A program made the translations under genes and the position numbers. From positions 1,178,001-1,242,000 of the forward strand of contig CAWIKR010000003.1 in the NCBI GenBank assembly GCA_963836775.1: 64,000 nucleotides of DNA. The letters run 5' to 3'. The notes beneath the pieces are model-generated. The model saw only the letters and a list, made by a program, of their open reading frames with translations. It was not told the origin of the DNA and made no database searches. Each line of letters begins with the position of its first letter. Within the stretch, counting starts at the first letter, position 1. Positions 27,632-35,679 of the stretch are shown one piece after another. Origin of the DNA: DASQPR01 sp963836775 (GTDB lineage: Bacteria > Actinomycetota > Actinomycetes > Mycobacteriales > Micromonosporaceae).

Positions 27632-28834
27632 ATGAGCGTGCGGGACGACGCGGCCGCCATCGCGGGCGAACTGTCGGAGCTGCGCCGGGAGCTGCACCAG
27701 ATTCCGGAGATCGGCATGGACCTGCCGCGCACCCAGGAGACCGTGCTGAGCGCGTTGCATTCGCTGCCGCTCGAGGTCAGCACCGGCAGCAAGCTGTCAT
27801 CGATCACCGCGGTGCTGCGTGGCGGCCGTCGTGCCGCCGACGGCTCCAGCCCGGTGGTGCTGCTGCGTGGCGACATGGACGCGCTGCCGGTGGAGGAGAG
27901 TCCGGGCGAGGAGTTCATCTCCAAGCACGTGGGCAGCATGCATGCCTGCGGGCACGACCTGCACACCGCTGGTCTGGTCGGTGCGGCGCGGCTGCTCGCC
28001 GCTCGGCGCGACGAACTGGCCGGCGATGTGGTCTTCATGTTCCAGCCCGGTGAGGAGGGCTGGGACGGCGCCGGCGCGATGATCGACGAGGGCGTGCTGA
28101 CCGCCGCCGGGCGCAAGGCCGATTGGGCCTACGGCATCCACGTGATGTCCTCGGTGCTGCCGCGCGGCGTCTTCGCCGGCCGTCCGGGTCCGCTGATGGC
28201 GGCCTCCGACGGTCTATTCGTACGCGTGATCGGCGCCGGCGGGCACGGCTCGCGGCCGCATTCGGCGCTGGACCCGGTCCAGTGCGCGGCCGAGATGGTG
28301 ACGGCGCTGCAGACGATGGTCAGCCGCCGGATCGACGCGTTCGAGCCGAACGTCATCACCGTCGGCACGTTCCACGCCGGCACCCGCCGCAACATCATCC
28401 CGGACGAGGCGGTGTTCGAGGCGACGGTGCGGTCGTTCAACCCGGAGGTGCGCGAGCAGCTCGCGAAGTACACCGTCCAGGTGTGCGAGGGCATCGCCGC
28501 CGCGCACGGCCTCCAGGTCGAAGCCCGCTACGAGCAGGAATACCCGGTCACGGTGAACGATGCGGCCGAGGCCGCCTTCGCCGCCGACGCGGTCCGCAAC
28601 ACCTTCGGCGAGGAGCGCTACTTCGAGATGCCGACCCCGGTCACCGGCTCCGAGGACTTCTCCCGGGTGCTGGAGAACGTGCCGGGCGCCTACCTGTTCC
28701 TTGGCGCCTGCACCACCGACGACCCGGTCAACGCGCCGTCGAACCACTCGCCGCGAGCTGCCTTCGACGACAGCGTCGTCAGTGACGGTGCGGCGTTCCT
28801 GGCCGACACGGCGCTGCGCCGGCTTGCCGTCTGA
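27632..28834 (+). CDS. M20-family metal-dependent amidohydrolase
   Basis: 400 aa from ATG 27632 (GAGGGAGATA upstream). Peptidase M20D features: first metal-site motif MHACGHDLHTA (residues about 106-116), MFQPGEEG with the catalytic Glu and metal ligand, the dimerisation/lid segment starting VRVIGAGGHGSRPHS, and C-terminal TGSEDFSRV plus NHSPRAAFDD. Relatives hydrolyse N-acyl amino acids, hippurate or indole-acetyl amino acids. The substrate is not determined. It is a stand-alone gene. Confidence 0.88.
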   Translation: MSVRDDAAAIAGELSELRRELHQIPEIGMDLPRTQETVLSALHSLPLEVSTGSKLSSITAVLRGGRRAADGSSPVVLLRGDMDALPVEESPGEEFISKHVGSMHACGHDLHTAGLVGAARLLAARRDELAGDVVFMFQPGEEGWDGAGAMIDEGVLTAAGRKADWAYGIHVMSSVLPRGVFAGRPGPLMAASDGLFVRVIGAGGHGSRPHSALDPVQCAAEMVTALQTMVSRRIDAFEPNVITVGTFHAGTRRNIIPDEAVFEATVRSFNPEVREQLAKYTVQVCEGIAAAHGLQVEARYEQEYPVTVNDAAEAAFAADAVRNTFGEERYFEMPTPVTGSEDFSRVLENVPGAYLFLGACTTDDPVNAPSNHSPRAAFDDSVVSDGAAFLADTALRRLAV

Positions 28835-29023
28835 TTCACGTTCGGCACTCATCGGGCCCCGGATGCCGGCCGGCATCCAGGGCCCGAACCATGATTTCGT
28901 CGAACCGGCGCCCGCCGATCCTTAGACCCGGCTTGGTGATCCTGAGATCAGACTGTGTAGCTGCGCTTATACCAGCCACCGGGAGCAGTGGGGGGCGTAC
29001 CGTCAAATTGACGGAGGTGTGAC

Positions 29024-29230
29024 ATGACAGATAAATCCACACCGAGCTACAAAGAGTTCGTCCGGCGCCACCGCTCATCCGAGCATGGCACCGTGCACGA
29101 GCAGGCGCTGCTGGCGGCGGAGTGCACGTTTGACTGGATCGGCGTGCCGGCCGCCGGAATCGCCGAGGGCACCATCGGCACGCTGGTCCATCACCAGACC
29201 GACGCCCGCGGGCCGCGCCCGGTCGAGTAG
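29024..29230 (+). CDS. Small conserved-looking hypothetical protein
   Basis: 68 aa, starting at ATG 29024 with a good ribosome binding site (GACGGAGGTG) 6 nt upstream, which is why I call it. Sequence is soluble, with a charged N-terminus (SYKEFVRRHRSSEHGTVHEQ) and a hydrophobic C-terminal half (IGVPAAGIAEGTIGTLVHHQ). No family recognised. It is followed by the stem-loop at 29333-29390. Confidence 0.6.
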   Translation: MTDKSTPSYKEFVRRHRSSEHGTVHEQALLAAECTFDWIGVPAAGIAEGTIGTLVHHQTDARGPRPVE

Positions 29231-29332
29231 CTCAATCTCCCCACCACGATCGGCGAAGACTCGACGTCGCCTCCCCGGCGGCCGGGCCTTCGCCGATCAC
29301 TGTCCCCCGGTTCACCCGGCTCCGCCCGTAGT

Positions 29333-29390
29333 CCTGTGGATCTTGCGAAGTTGGGTTGGTCATGGGTCGCCCAACGTCGCAAGTTCCAGG
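29333..29390. repeat. Dispersed stem-loop family, copy B (likely bidirectional terminator)
   Basis: Left arm around GTGGATCTTGCGAAGTTGGG and right arm CCCAACGTCGCAAGTTCCAG pair with few mismatches around a 14-nt loop. It lies between the 3' ends of the 68-aa gene (+) and the GT4 gene (-), i.e. in a convergent gap. It is the same element as those at 6545, 42524 and 43446. Confidence 0.7.
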
Positions 29391-29423
29391 TTTTGGACGG
29401 GTTGGCGGACCGGCGTCCGGCGC

Positions 29424-30587
29424 CTAGCTCCGCGCGGACACCCGCGAATTGAGATGCCGGCCGCTGAAACCGACCCGTGGCATTGTCGCGATCGCCACCC
29501 GGTACGCGGTTGCGTAACCGTCGGCCAGCTTGGCCTCGCTGAAGTTCCGGGCGACATGGTTCCGGCATGCCGCCGGGTCCAGCTCGCCGACCGTGTTCAG
29601 GGCCGCAGGCAGCTCCGATGGTGCTTCGCAGATGAACCCGGTGACGCCGTCGACGATCACCTCGGGCACCGAACCGGCCCGGAGCGCGACCACCGGCGTC
29701 CCGCACGCCATCGCCTCGATCATCACCATGCCGAACGGCTCTTCCCACTGGACCGGGAAGAGCAGGCACTGCGCGTTGGCCAGCAGGATCCGCTTCTCCC
29801 GGGAGTCGGCGACGCCGAACAATGTGTCCTGCGGCAGCAGCCGCGGCTTGACCTCGTGTTCCAGGTAATCCTTCTCGAGCTCTTCCTGGCACTTGCCGGC
29901 CAGAACCAACGGCAGCCCGACCTCATGCGCGGCGTCGAGCGCGAGCGCCGCGCCCTTGTCCGGGCTGAACCGGCCGAGGAACAGGGCATAGTCCTGCTTC
30001 TTCTCGTGATAGGGCCAGCGGTTCACGTTGATGGCGTTGTGCACCGTGCCGACCCAGTTGAACTCCGGCGCCAGCGCCCGCTGCCGTCCGCTGATCGCCA
30101 CCATGTGCACCGACGACCCCATGCCGCCGTAGTAGGTCCGCAGGTTCTGATCCTGGGCCGTGCCGTGCATGGTGACCACAGTAGGAAGGCCCCAGCGCGC
30201 GTAGATTTCCGCGTTCAGGGGCCCAGACAGCGAATGGTCGTGCACCACATCGATGTGCCCGACCATGTCTCGTATCACGTTGCGCGTCACAACCGCATTA
30301 CTCACTTCGGCGTAGGTGTCGCCGAGTCGCTCCGGAATGATGCGATCCCATGCGCGTATGTAGTTGGCTTTCGTATGGTTCTCACCGGCGCCTATCAGCG
30401 TCACGTGATGTCCACTGTCGACAAGCGCATCGGTAAGGTCCGCCACCACGGTTTCTATGCCGCCATATGCGGCTGGCGGGATCTCAAAGTAGGGCGGCGC
30501 CACCAGCGCGATCCGTAGAGGATCATGCGGACTTCGAGGGTGCTCGCGCACCGGCTCACGACGCAGCCGCGCGTTATCTAAGGGCAT
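29424..30587 (-). CDS. Family 4 (GT-B) glycosyltransferase
   Basis: 387 aa from ATG 30587; no clear ribosome binding site, so the start may be slightly internal (the domain begins with LRIALVAPPYFEIPPAAYGG). GT-B fold: a GGIETVVADL loop near the N-terminus, DVVHDHSLSGP, VAISGRQRALAPEF, then the C-terminal nucleotide-sugar domain with ALFLGRFSPDKG and the EX7E-type region EEPFGMVMIEAMACGTPVVA. Retaining GT4 enzymes make trehalose, glycogen-like, lipid or wall glycosides. A debranching enzyme is 2 kb away, so an alpha-glucan role is possible but not shown. Confidence 0.85.
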   Translation of the reverse strand: MPLDNARLRREPVREHPRSPHDPLRIALVAPPYFEIPPAAYGGIETVVADLTDALVDSGHHVTLIGAGENHTKANYIRAWDRIIPERLGDTYAEVSNAVVTRNVIRDMVGHIDVVHDHSLSGPLNAEIYARWGLPTVVTMHGTAQDQNLRTYYGGMGSSVHMVAISGRQRALAPEFNWVGTVHNAINVNRWPYHEKKQDYALFLGRFSPDKGAALALDAAHEVGLPLVLAGKCQEELEKDYLEHEVKPRLLPQDTLFGVADSREKRILLANAQCLLFPVQWEEPFGMVMIEAMACGTPVVALRAGSVPEVIVDGVTGFICEAPSELPAALNTVGELDPAACRNHVARNFSEAKLADGYATAYRVAIATMPRVGFSGRHLNSRVSARS

Positions 30588-30719
30588 GCGGTTTCGAATA
30601 CCCGTCAAGCCCAAACGCCAAACACTAGTTTTGCCGGATATAACATGAAATCTGCTAGCATCCAAAGTCCTGGCCGTGCATTTCGTGCGGCAGCCGCGTC
30701 GCTTTCCGGGGGCGCGCGC

Positions 30720-30764
30720 GACCTCGGGTGGGAACCCACCTGAGGATGTGTTGACCTCGGGTGG
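30720..30764. promoter_or_regulatory. Three CCTCGGGTGG half-sites upstream of the STAS-sigma gene
   Basis: CCTCGGGTGGG (30722-30732) and CCCACCTGAGG (30735-30745) form a near-perfect palindrome (10 of 11 pairs), and a direct copy GACCTCGGGTGG recurs at 30753-30764, 10-13 nt before the start codon and reaching the ribosome binding site. Binding or folding here could block transcription or translation. Candidate autoregulatory site. Confidence 0.45.
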
Positions 30765-30777
30765 AGAGTGATGGTTG

Positions 30778-31908
30778 GTGAGCACGCGTGGGGTTTCCGC
30801 GCACGCACACCGCGTCGATGAAACGACGTTGATTGTCGTCGGAGAATCGTTGACCCGCGCGGATTGCGGCCGGTTGCGGTCGTTGGTTCGCGACGGGATC
30901 GCGGGCGGGCAGGCGATCGACATTGACCTGTCCGGCGTGCGGACTCTGGACGCATATAGTGCGACGGTCCTGGCGCAGTTGCAGGGCAAGGCCGCGGCGA
31001 CCGGTCGCGATCTGCGAGTGGTCGGAGCCACCGGGCCGATTCTGGTGCAGCTGGATCAGCTCCAGATCGCACAGACGTTGCAGGCACACGATCAATCCGG
31101 ACCCTCGCCACTGCGGCCGGAGCTGCCCTGTTGCGGCGCCGTGGTGCGGATTGCCCGGTCCACCGACGACTCGATCGAGGCCATGCTCGCCGAGGCGTCC
31201 GCGCTCCCGCGCGGCGATCCGCACCGGGAGCGCCTTCGACATTGCGCGATCGAGCAGGGTCTGCCGGCCGCGACGCGGCTCGCTCGCCGCTACTCCGGTC
31301 GCGGCGAATCGTCCGAAGACTTGAGCCAGGTCGCGGCGATGGGCCTGATCAAGGCCATTGACGGGTACGACCCGCAGAACACCGGCGGATTCTGGGCGTA
31401 CGCCACCCCGACCATCGCCGGCGAGCTGCGCCGCCACTTCCGCGACAAGACCTGGGGCGTCCGGGTGCCGCGCCGGATCCAGGACGCGTGGCTGCAGATC
31501 CGTGCCGATGCCGACCTCCTCACTCAGCGGCTGGGCCGCTCGCTGACAACTCGTGATCTCGCTCAAGCTCTCGCCATGGACGAGCGGCTCATCATCGAAG
31601 CGCGACTGGCGGCCCGGTCCTACACCCCGGCCTCACTGTCCGCGCCGGTGCTCGATGGCAGCGTGCTCGCCGACTATGTGGCGGTCAGTGACGCCGGCTT
31701 CGAGGACGTGGACAATCGCGCCACCGTGCGCAACGCCATGCGGATGTTGCCCCGGCGCAGCCGGCGGATCCTGCGCCTGCGGTTCCGCAACGAAATGACC
31801 CAGATGCAGATCGCCCAAACCGTTGGCCTGTCACAGATGCATGTGTCGCGGATCATCGCCGATGCGCTGGCTGTGCTGCGCTCGGTGCTCGCCGATGACG
31901 GGCGCTGA
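30778..31908 (+). CDS. SigB/SigF-family sigma factor with an N-terminal STAS domain
   Basis: 376 aa from GTG 30778 (a TTG at 30775 adds one residue; GGAGAG precedes both). Residues about 8-105 form a STAS (anti-sigma-factor antagonist) domain: TTLIVVGESLTRADC, AIDIDLSGVRTLDAYSATVL, GRDLRVVGATGPIL. From about 145 on it is a SigB/F/G-type sigma factor: region 2 with EDLSQVAAMGLIKAIDGYDP, FWAYATPTIAGELRRHFRDK and WGVRVPRRIQ, and region 4 with LPRRSRRILRLRFRNEMTQM and GLSQMHVSRIIADALAVLR. Sigma and antagonist are normally separate proteins that compete for one anti-sigma factor. At the usual phosphoserine position after the Asp of the STAS motif there is Ala (LDAYS). No anti-sigma gene is adjacent. 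Confidence 0.85.
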   Translation: MSTRGVSAHAHRVDETTLIVVGESLTRADCGRLRSLVRDGIAGGQAIDIDLSGVRTLDAYSATVLAQLQGKAAATGRDLRVVGATGPILVQLDQLQIAQTLQAHDQSGPSPLRPELPCCGAVVRIARSTDDSIEAMLAEASALPRGDPHRERLRHCAIEQGLPAATRLARRYSGRGESSEDLSQVAAMGLIKAIDGYDPQNTGGFWAYATPTIAGELRRHFRDKTWGVRVPRRIQDAWLQIRADADLLTQRLGRSLTTRDLAQALAMDERLIIEARLAARSYTPASLSAPVLDGSVLADYVAVSDAGFEDVDNRATVRNAMRMLPRRSRRILRLRFRNEMTQMQIAQTVGLSQMHVSRIIADALAVLRSVLADDGR

Positions 31909-32223
31909 GGCCCGATCCCGACTGAGCTTGACCGCGGTGCCGTAGGCGCATATCTCCGACCAGGTCGGCGTGATCGTGCGGTTGTCGAACTTCATTCCGA
32001 TGATGGCGTCGGCGCCCAGGCGAACGGCCTCGTTGACCATCTCGCTGATCGCTTCCCAGCGCCACTTCAGCAGACCTTGCGAGCGGTTGGGTTCGCTCAC
32101 GCCGTCCAGATGCCGCAATCCTTCGGTGAACGCGTTGTTCATACGTGCGGTTACGCCGATCACCTCGCCGATGACGAAGCGGATGTGCCGCCCCGGGATC
32201 GACTCGGTGGTGACGATTAGCAT
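31831..32223 (-). CDS. YbjQ-like (UPF0145) heavy-metal-binding-domain protein
   Basis: 130 aa from ATG 32223 with AGGAG 5 nt upstream. Family features: MLIVTTESIPGRHIRFVIGE, VIGVTARMNN, RWEAISEMVNEAVRLGADAI and IGMKFDNRTI. YbjQ proteins form pentamers; their function is unknown despite the 'heavy-metal-binding' name. The C-terminal 25 residues overlap, antisense, the last 78 bp of the STAS-sigma gene, so the two mRNAs are complementary at their 3' ends. Confidence 0.82.
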   Translation of the reverse strand: MLIVTTESIPGRHIRFVIGEVIGVTARMNNAFTEGLRHLDGVSEPNRSQGLLKWRWEAISEMVNEAVRLGADAIIGMKFDNRTITPTWSEICAYGTAVKLSRDRASAPVIGEHRAQHSQRIGDDPRHMHL

Positions 32224-32485
32224 CGCCGGCTCCTGTCCGATACGGAACCGGCGATCGACCGGCTCCGAGGCAACGATCCATGATCCTGGCCGAGGTTCTG
32301 CCAGATCGATGCCGCCGACCCGGCGGCTGGCGGCGGAACCCGTCCAGAGGTGCCTGCGTTCGTCCCTCGCTGGAGATTCGTCCTCGCTGGAGAGATGCCC
32401 ACGGACCGCCAAGTCGGTTCCTCGGTGGCGGCCCGGAGCCCTGTGATTACCCGCTGACCTGCGGAATCAAACATCGATGTGGTTG

Positions 32486-34564
32486 CTACGCGATCTCCCA
32501 CGCGTCATCGAGACCGTCCACCACGACGTCGTGACCGCGGGCGCGGATGGTCGCGGTGCACTCGCCCAGCCGCATCCCGTGCAGGGTGACCTCGCCCCAT
32601 GCGGGTGGCAGCTTGGCGCGTACCCGCAAGGTCTTGTTCGGTTCGTCCGGCTGCAGGCCGAGGAATGAGCGGAGGATGAGCAGCGGCGCGCCGCTCGCCC
32701 ATGCCTGCGGTGAGCACGAGGTGGGGTAGGGGACCGGCGGGCTGAAGTCGGTCCGGGCGAAGCCGCAGAAGAGTTCCGGCAGCCGGTTGTCGAAGTCCCG
32801 GCCGGCGTCGAAGACGCCCTTGGCCAGACGGTGGGCGAGGTCCACCGCGCCCGGGATGTGCGAGTAGCGGATCAGCCCGGCGATCGTGATCGCGGTGTCG
32901 TGCGGCCACACCGACCCGTTGTGATAGCTCATCGGGTTGTAGGCACCCATGTCCGCGGACAGGGTCCGCAGGCCGTAGCCGGTGTCCATGGCCGGCGTGC
33001 TGAGCGCCTTGACCAGAACCGTGGCGTGTTCGTCAGTGGCGATGCCGGTCCACAGGCAGTGCCCGACGTTGCTGGACAGCGCATCGACCTGGCGCTTGGC
33101 GCCGTCCAGCGCGATCGCGTACCAGCCCTGATCGGGGACCCAGAACGCCCGGGCGAACTCGGTCCGGAGGGTCTGGGCTTTGGCCCGGCAGGTGCGCGCG
33201 GTCTTGTCGTCACCGAACGCGTCGGCCAGGTCGGCGCGCGTGAGCAGCGCCGCGTAGGTATAACCCTGCACCTCGCAGAGTGCGATCGGACCCTCGGCCA
33301 TGCCGCCGCTGGCGTAGTTGATGCTGTCGAAGCTGTCCTTCCAGCCCTGGTTCAGCAGGCCTCGATCGGTGGCCCGCCGGTATTCGGCGAAGCCGTCGTG
33401 GTCGGCATCGCCATACTGCTCGAGCCAGTGCAGCGCGGCATCGGCGGTCGGCAGCAGGTCTTTGATCTCGCTCGGATCGGCGCCCCATCGGAACGCTTCG
33501 CCGAGCAACATCACGAACAGCGGCGAGGCGTCGACGGTTCCGTAGTACTCGTGGCCGCCGAGGGCGTCCTTACTGTCCGGGCCCAGGCGCAGCTCATGCA
33601 GGATGCGGCCGGGCTCCTCCTCGGTCACCGGATCGACCTCGTGCCCCTGAAGCGCGGCCAGCGTATGCATGGTGCCCATGGCGAGGTCCACATCCAGCGG
33701 CAGGCACATCCATGCGGTGAGCAGGCTGTCCCGGCCGAACAAGGTCATGAACCACGGCGCTCCGGCGGCCAGGAACGACCGGCCCTGCGGATCGCAGATC
33801 CGGAGCGCATCCAGGTCCAGCAGGCTGCGGTCCAGGACACCGGAGACCCCGTGGTGCTCGACCGCGATCGTCGTGGTGTGGGTGAGCCAGTCGTCGACGG
33901 CGTTGGTCTCCTCGTCCGGCTGGGCCTGCACCCACTCGTTGCCGATCACCGCCTGCACCTCGACGGCGGCCTGCCACTGCTCGCGCGACCCGACCAGGAC
34001 GTGCCAGGTCATCGCGCTCTCGGTCAGCTCCGGCTCGCTGGTAGCGGAGATGCGTACGCCCCGGCTCTGGTCGTAGACGCTGCGAATCGTCACATCCATC
34101 GGCGACACGCTTGCCGAGACCTCGTTCTGCTCGGACCGGCCCTCCTTGACCGCGAACAGGTCGGCGAAATCGGTGCCGAACTTGAGGGTCAATTCGAACG
34201 ACGTGGCCTCCCGGCCGATGTTGTCGACGGTGATCAGTTCGCGCAGGCCGTTGTCGACGGTCCGGTCTCGTACCACCAAAAGGGTGGAGTCGGCGTGGCC
34301 CAGCGGCGGCCGTCGCCGCAGCACGAACCGGGCCTCCTCGGCGGTGGCCAGGTGCACCGCGAGCTGCTGCGGGTGGTGCCCGTCGATCAGCAGGGACCAG
34401 TCCGACAGCAGCCGGGCGTCCCGGAAGAACAGGCCGTGTGGTCCGCCGTGCTCGATCTCCCCGTCGGACTTGGACATGCAGAACGTGGTGCCGTTGACGA
34501 TGGTGATGCTGCCGCAGTCGCCGCGGGTAGTCGACGGGGACCCGGCATTCAGCGGGTTTGACAC
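32486..34564 (-). CDS. Glycogen debranching enzyme (amylo-alpha-1,6-glucosidase type)
   Basis: 692 aa from GTG 34564; the frame is open to GTG 34615 and neither has a clear ribosome binding site. An N-terminal debranching-enzyme beta domain (GTTFCMSKSDGEIEHGGPHG, FFRDARLLSDWSLL) precedes an (alpha/alpha)6 catalytic domain with FGRDSLLTAWMCLPLD, YADEYGDADHDGF-like Asp-rich loops (LEQYGDADHDGFAEYRR) and the C-terminal SYHNGSVWPHDTAI. This matches the actinobacterial/cyanobacterial 'amylo-alpha-1,6-glucosidase' family, often active on alpha-glucan branches. It lies 3' of the YbjQ gene and 2 kb from a GT4 enzyme; no glg genes are in view. Confidence 0.82.
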   Translation of the reverse strand: MSNPLNAGSPSTTRGDCGSITIVNGTTFCMSKSDGEIEHGGPHGLFFRDARLLSDWSLLIDGHHPQQLAVHLATAEEARFVLRRRPPLGHADSTLLVVRDRTVDNGLRELITVDNIGREATSFELTLKFGTDFADLFAVKEGRSEQNEVSASVSPMDVTIRSVYDQSRGVRISATSEPELTESAMTWHVLVGSREQWQAAVEVQAVIGNEWVQAQPDEETNAVDDWLTHTTTIAVEHHGVSGVLDRSLLDLDALRICDPQGRSFLAAGAPWFMTLFGRDSLLTAWMCLPLDVDLAMGTMHTLAALQGHEVDPVTEEEPGRILHELRLGPDSKDALGGHEYYGTVDASPLFVMLLGEAFRWGADPSEIKDLLPTADAALHWLEQYGDADHDGFAEYRRATDRGLLNQGWKDSFDSINYASGGMAEGPIALCEVQGYTYAALLTRADLADAFGDDKTARTCRAKAQTLRTEFARAFWVPDQGWYAIALDGAKRQVDALSSNVGHCLWTGIATDEHATVLVKALSTPAMDTGYGLRTLSADMGAYNPMSYHNGSVWPHDTAITIAGLIRYSHIPGAVDLAHRLAKGVFDAGRDFDNRLPELFCGFARTDFSPPVPYPTSCSPQAWASGAPLLILRSFLGLQPDEPNKTLRVRAKLPPAWGEVTLHGMRLGECTATIRARGHDVVVDGLDDAWEIA

Positions 34565-34770
34565 GGTTTCAACGTATCGGCGGCGATGTGGCCCGGGGCC
34601 GGAACGGCGTAACACGGAGCGACCGGCGGACCGTCACGATGCTGGATCATGGCCGCCCCGGCGGTCCATGTCGACAGTCCATCTCGACGGTCCTCGTCGG
34701 CAGTCCCCGCCGGCGGTTTGCGGCCCGGCTGGTGGCGGCCCGGCTGGTGGCGAGCCGGTCCGCGGCAGCG

Positions 34771-35208
34771 CTAGACCGCGTCGGCGGTGCGGAACACCAG
34801 GTGGAACCGTCCGATCTGGACGGTGTCGCCGCCGCGCAGCCGGGCCTCATTGACCCGTTCGCCGTTGAGATAGGTGCCGTTGAGGCTGCCCAGGTCGACG
34901 ATGGCGAAGCCGCCGCTGACCCGCCGGAACTCCGCGTGCTGGCGGGAGACGGTCACGTCGTCGAGGAAGATGTCCGAATCGACGCTGCGGCCCGCGGTGA
35001 TCGCGTCGAGGTCGAGGAGGAACCGGGCGCCGGCATTCGGACCATGGGTGACGACCAGCAGGGCGACACCCGGCGGGAGCGTCGGGGTGAACGGCGCCCG
35101 CTGCTCGGCAGGCCGGCCATCCTGGGCCGGGACCTGCGGCATGGCCGTGGTGACCTCGGAGGTCACCGGCACGTCGTCCCGGTTTCCGGGCTCGTAGTCA
35201 CCAACCAT
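34771..35208 (-). CDS. garA: GarA/OdhI-like FHA-domain protein
   Basis: 145 aa. The FHA domain (about 47-140) is very close to GarA in pattern: LPPGVALLVVTHGPNAGARF, AGRSVDSDIFLDDVTVSRQH, then LGSLNGTYLNGERVNEARL and GGDTVQIGRFHLVF. GarA/OdhI, when unphosphorylated, inhibit 2-oxoglutarate dehydrogenase and tune glutamate metabolism. They are switched off when a kinase phosphorylates a Thr in an N-terminal ETTS-like motif that then binds the protein's own FHA domain. Here the corresponding tail reads SEVTTAMPQ, so the TT pair is kept but the flanking residues differ. Confidence 0.82.
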   Translation of the reverse strand: MVGDYEPGNRDDVPVTSEVTTAMPQVPAQDGRPAEQRAPFTPTLPPGVALLVVTHGPNAGARFLLDLDAITAGRSVDSDIFLDDVTVSRQHAEFRRVSGGFAIVDLGSLNGTYLNGERVNEARLRGGDTVQIGRFHLVFRTADAV

Positions 35209-35679
35209 TGGGCGATCTTACTCCGGAAACCGGTCCCGTTCGAAGGTGCGGATCCTGGGAACTCTCCCGTCGGTGGCAGGTGATCTCCACGATGCGCCAA
35301 CGCCGCGAATAGGCCGCGGATTTCGACGTGAACTCGCGCGCTGGCGGATCTTGGCGGGAGCGACCGCCCGCGACCGCCCGCGACGACCCGCTCTCGGCGT
35401 CTCACGTGCGGGCGACCGTCGCCGCCGCCGCGCAATGACGGCCGGGTCGGTGGAGGGCGACGCCGGGCGGTCACCGGCATCATGATGACCATGACTGTGC
35501 CGGCGCCATCGATGGCGACCGGATCATCGAGGAGAACTTCGCGCCCTGGGTTCGCGATCTTGGACTTCGGGTGGAGAGCGTCGGTCGCGGCGCACGCCAG
35601 CACGGTCTACGCCGTCCTGGGCTGACGCTGCCGACGAGCCGGCCGGCACCGACACCGCGGGCCGACGGCGGCCGACGCC
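35209..35679. other. 470-bp intergenic gap
   Basis: Between garA and the carboxylesterase, both on the minus strand. It contains the garA promoter region and the thioesterase remnant listed separately. No intact gene is seen. Confidence 0.45.
35493..35625 (+). pseudogene. Remnant of a PaaI-like thioesterase gene
   Basis: One frame reads IIEENFAPWVRDLGLRVESV (35523-35582), which looks like the N-terminus of a PaaI-type hotdog thioesterase. The +1 frame immediately after reads AAHASTVYAVLG and then stops at 35623-35625, which looks like that family's C-terminus. The central 90-100 residues, including the HGG helix, are missing. An internal deletion with a frame change is the simplest reading. 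The match is from memory of the family, without a database search. Confidence 0.5.
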
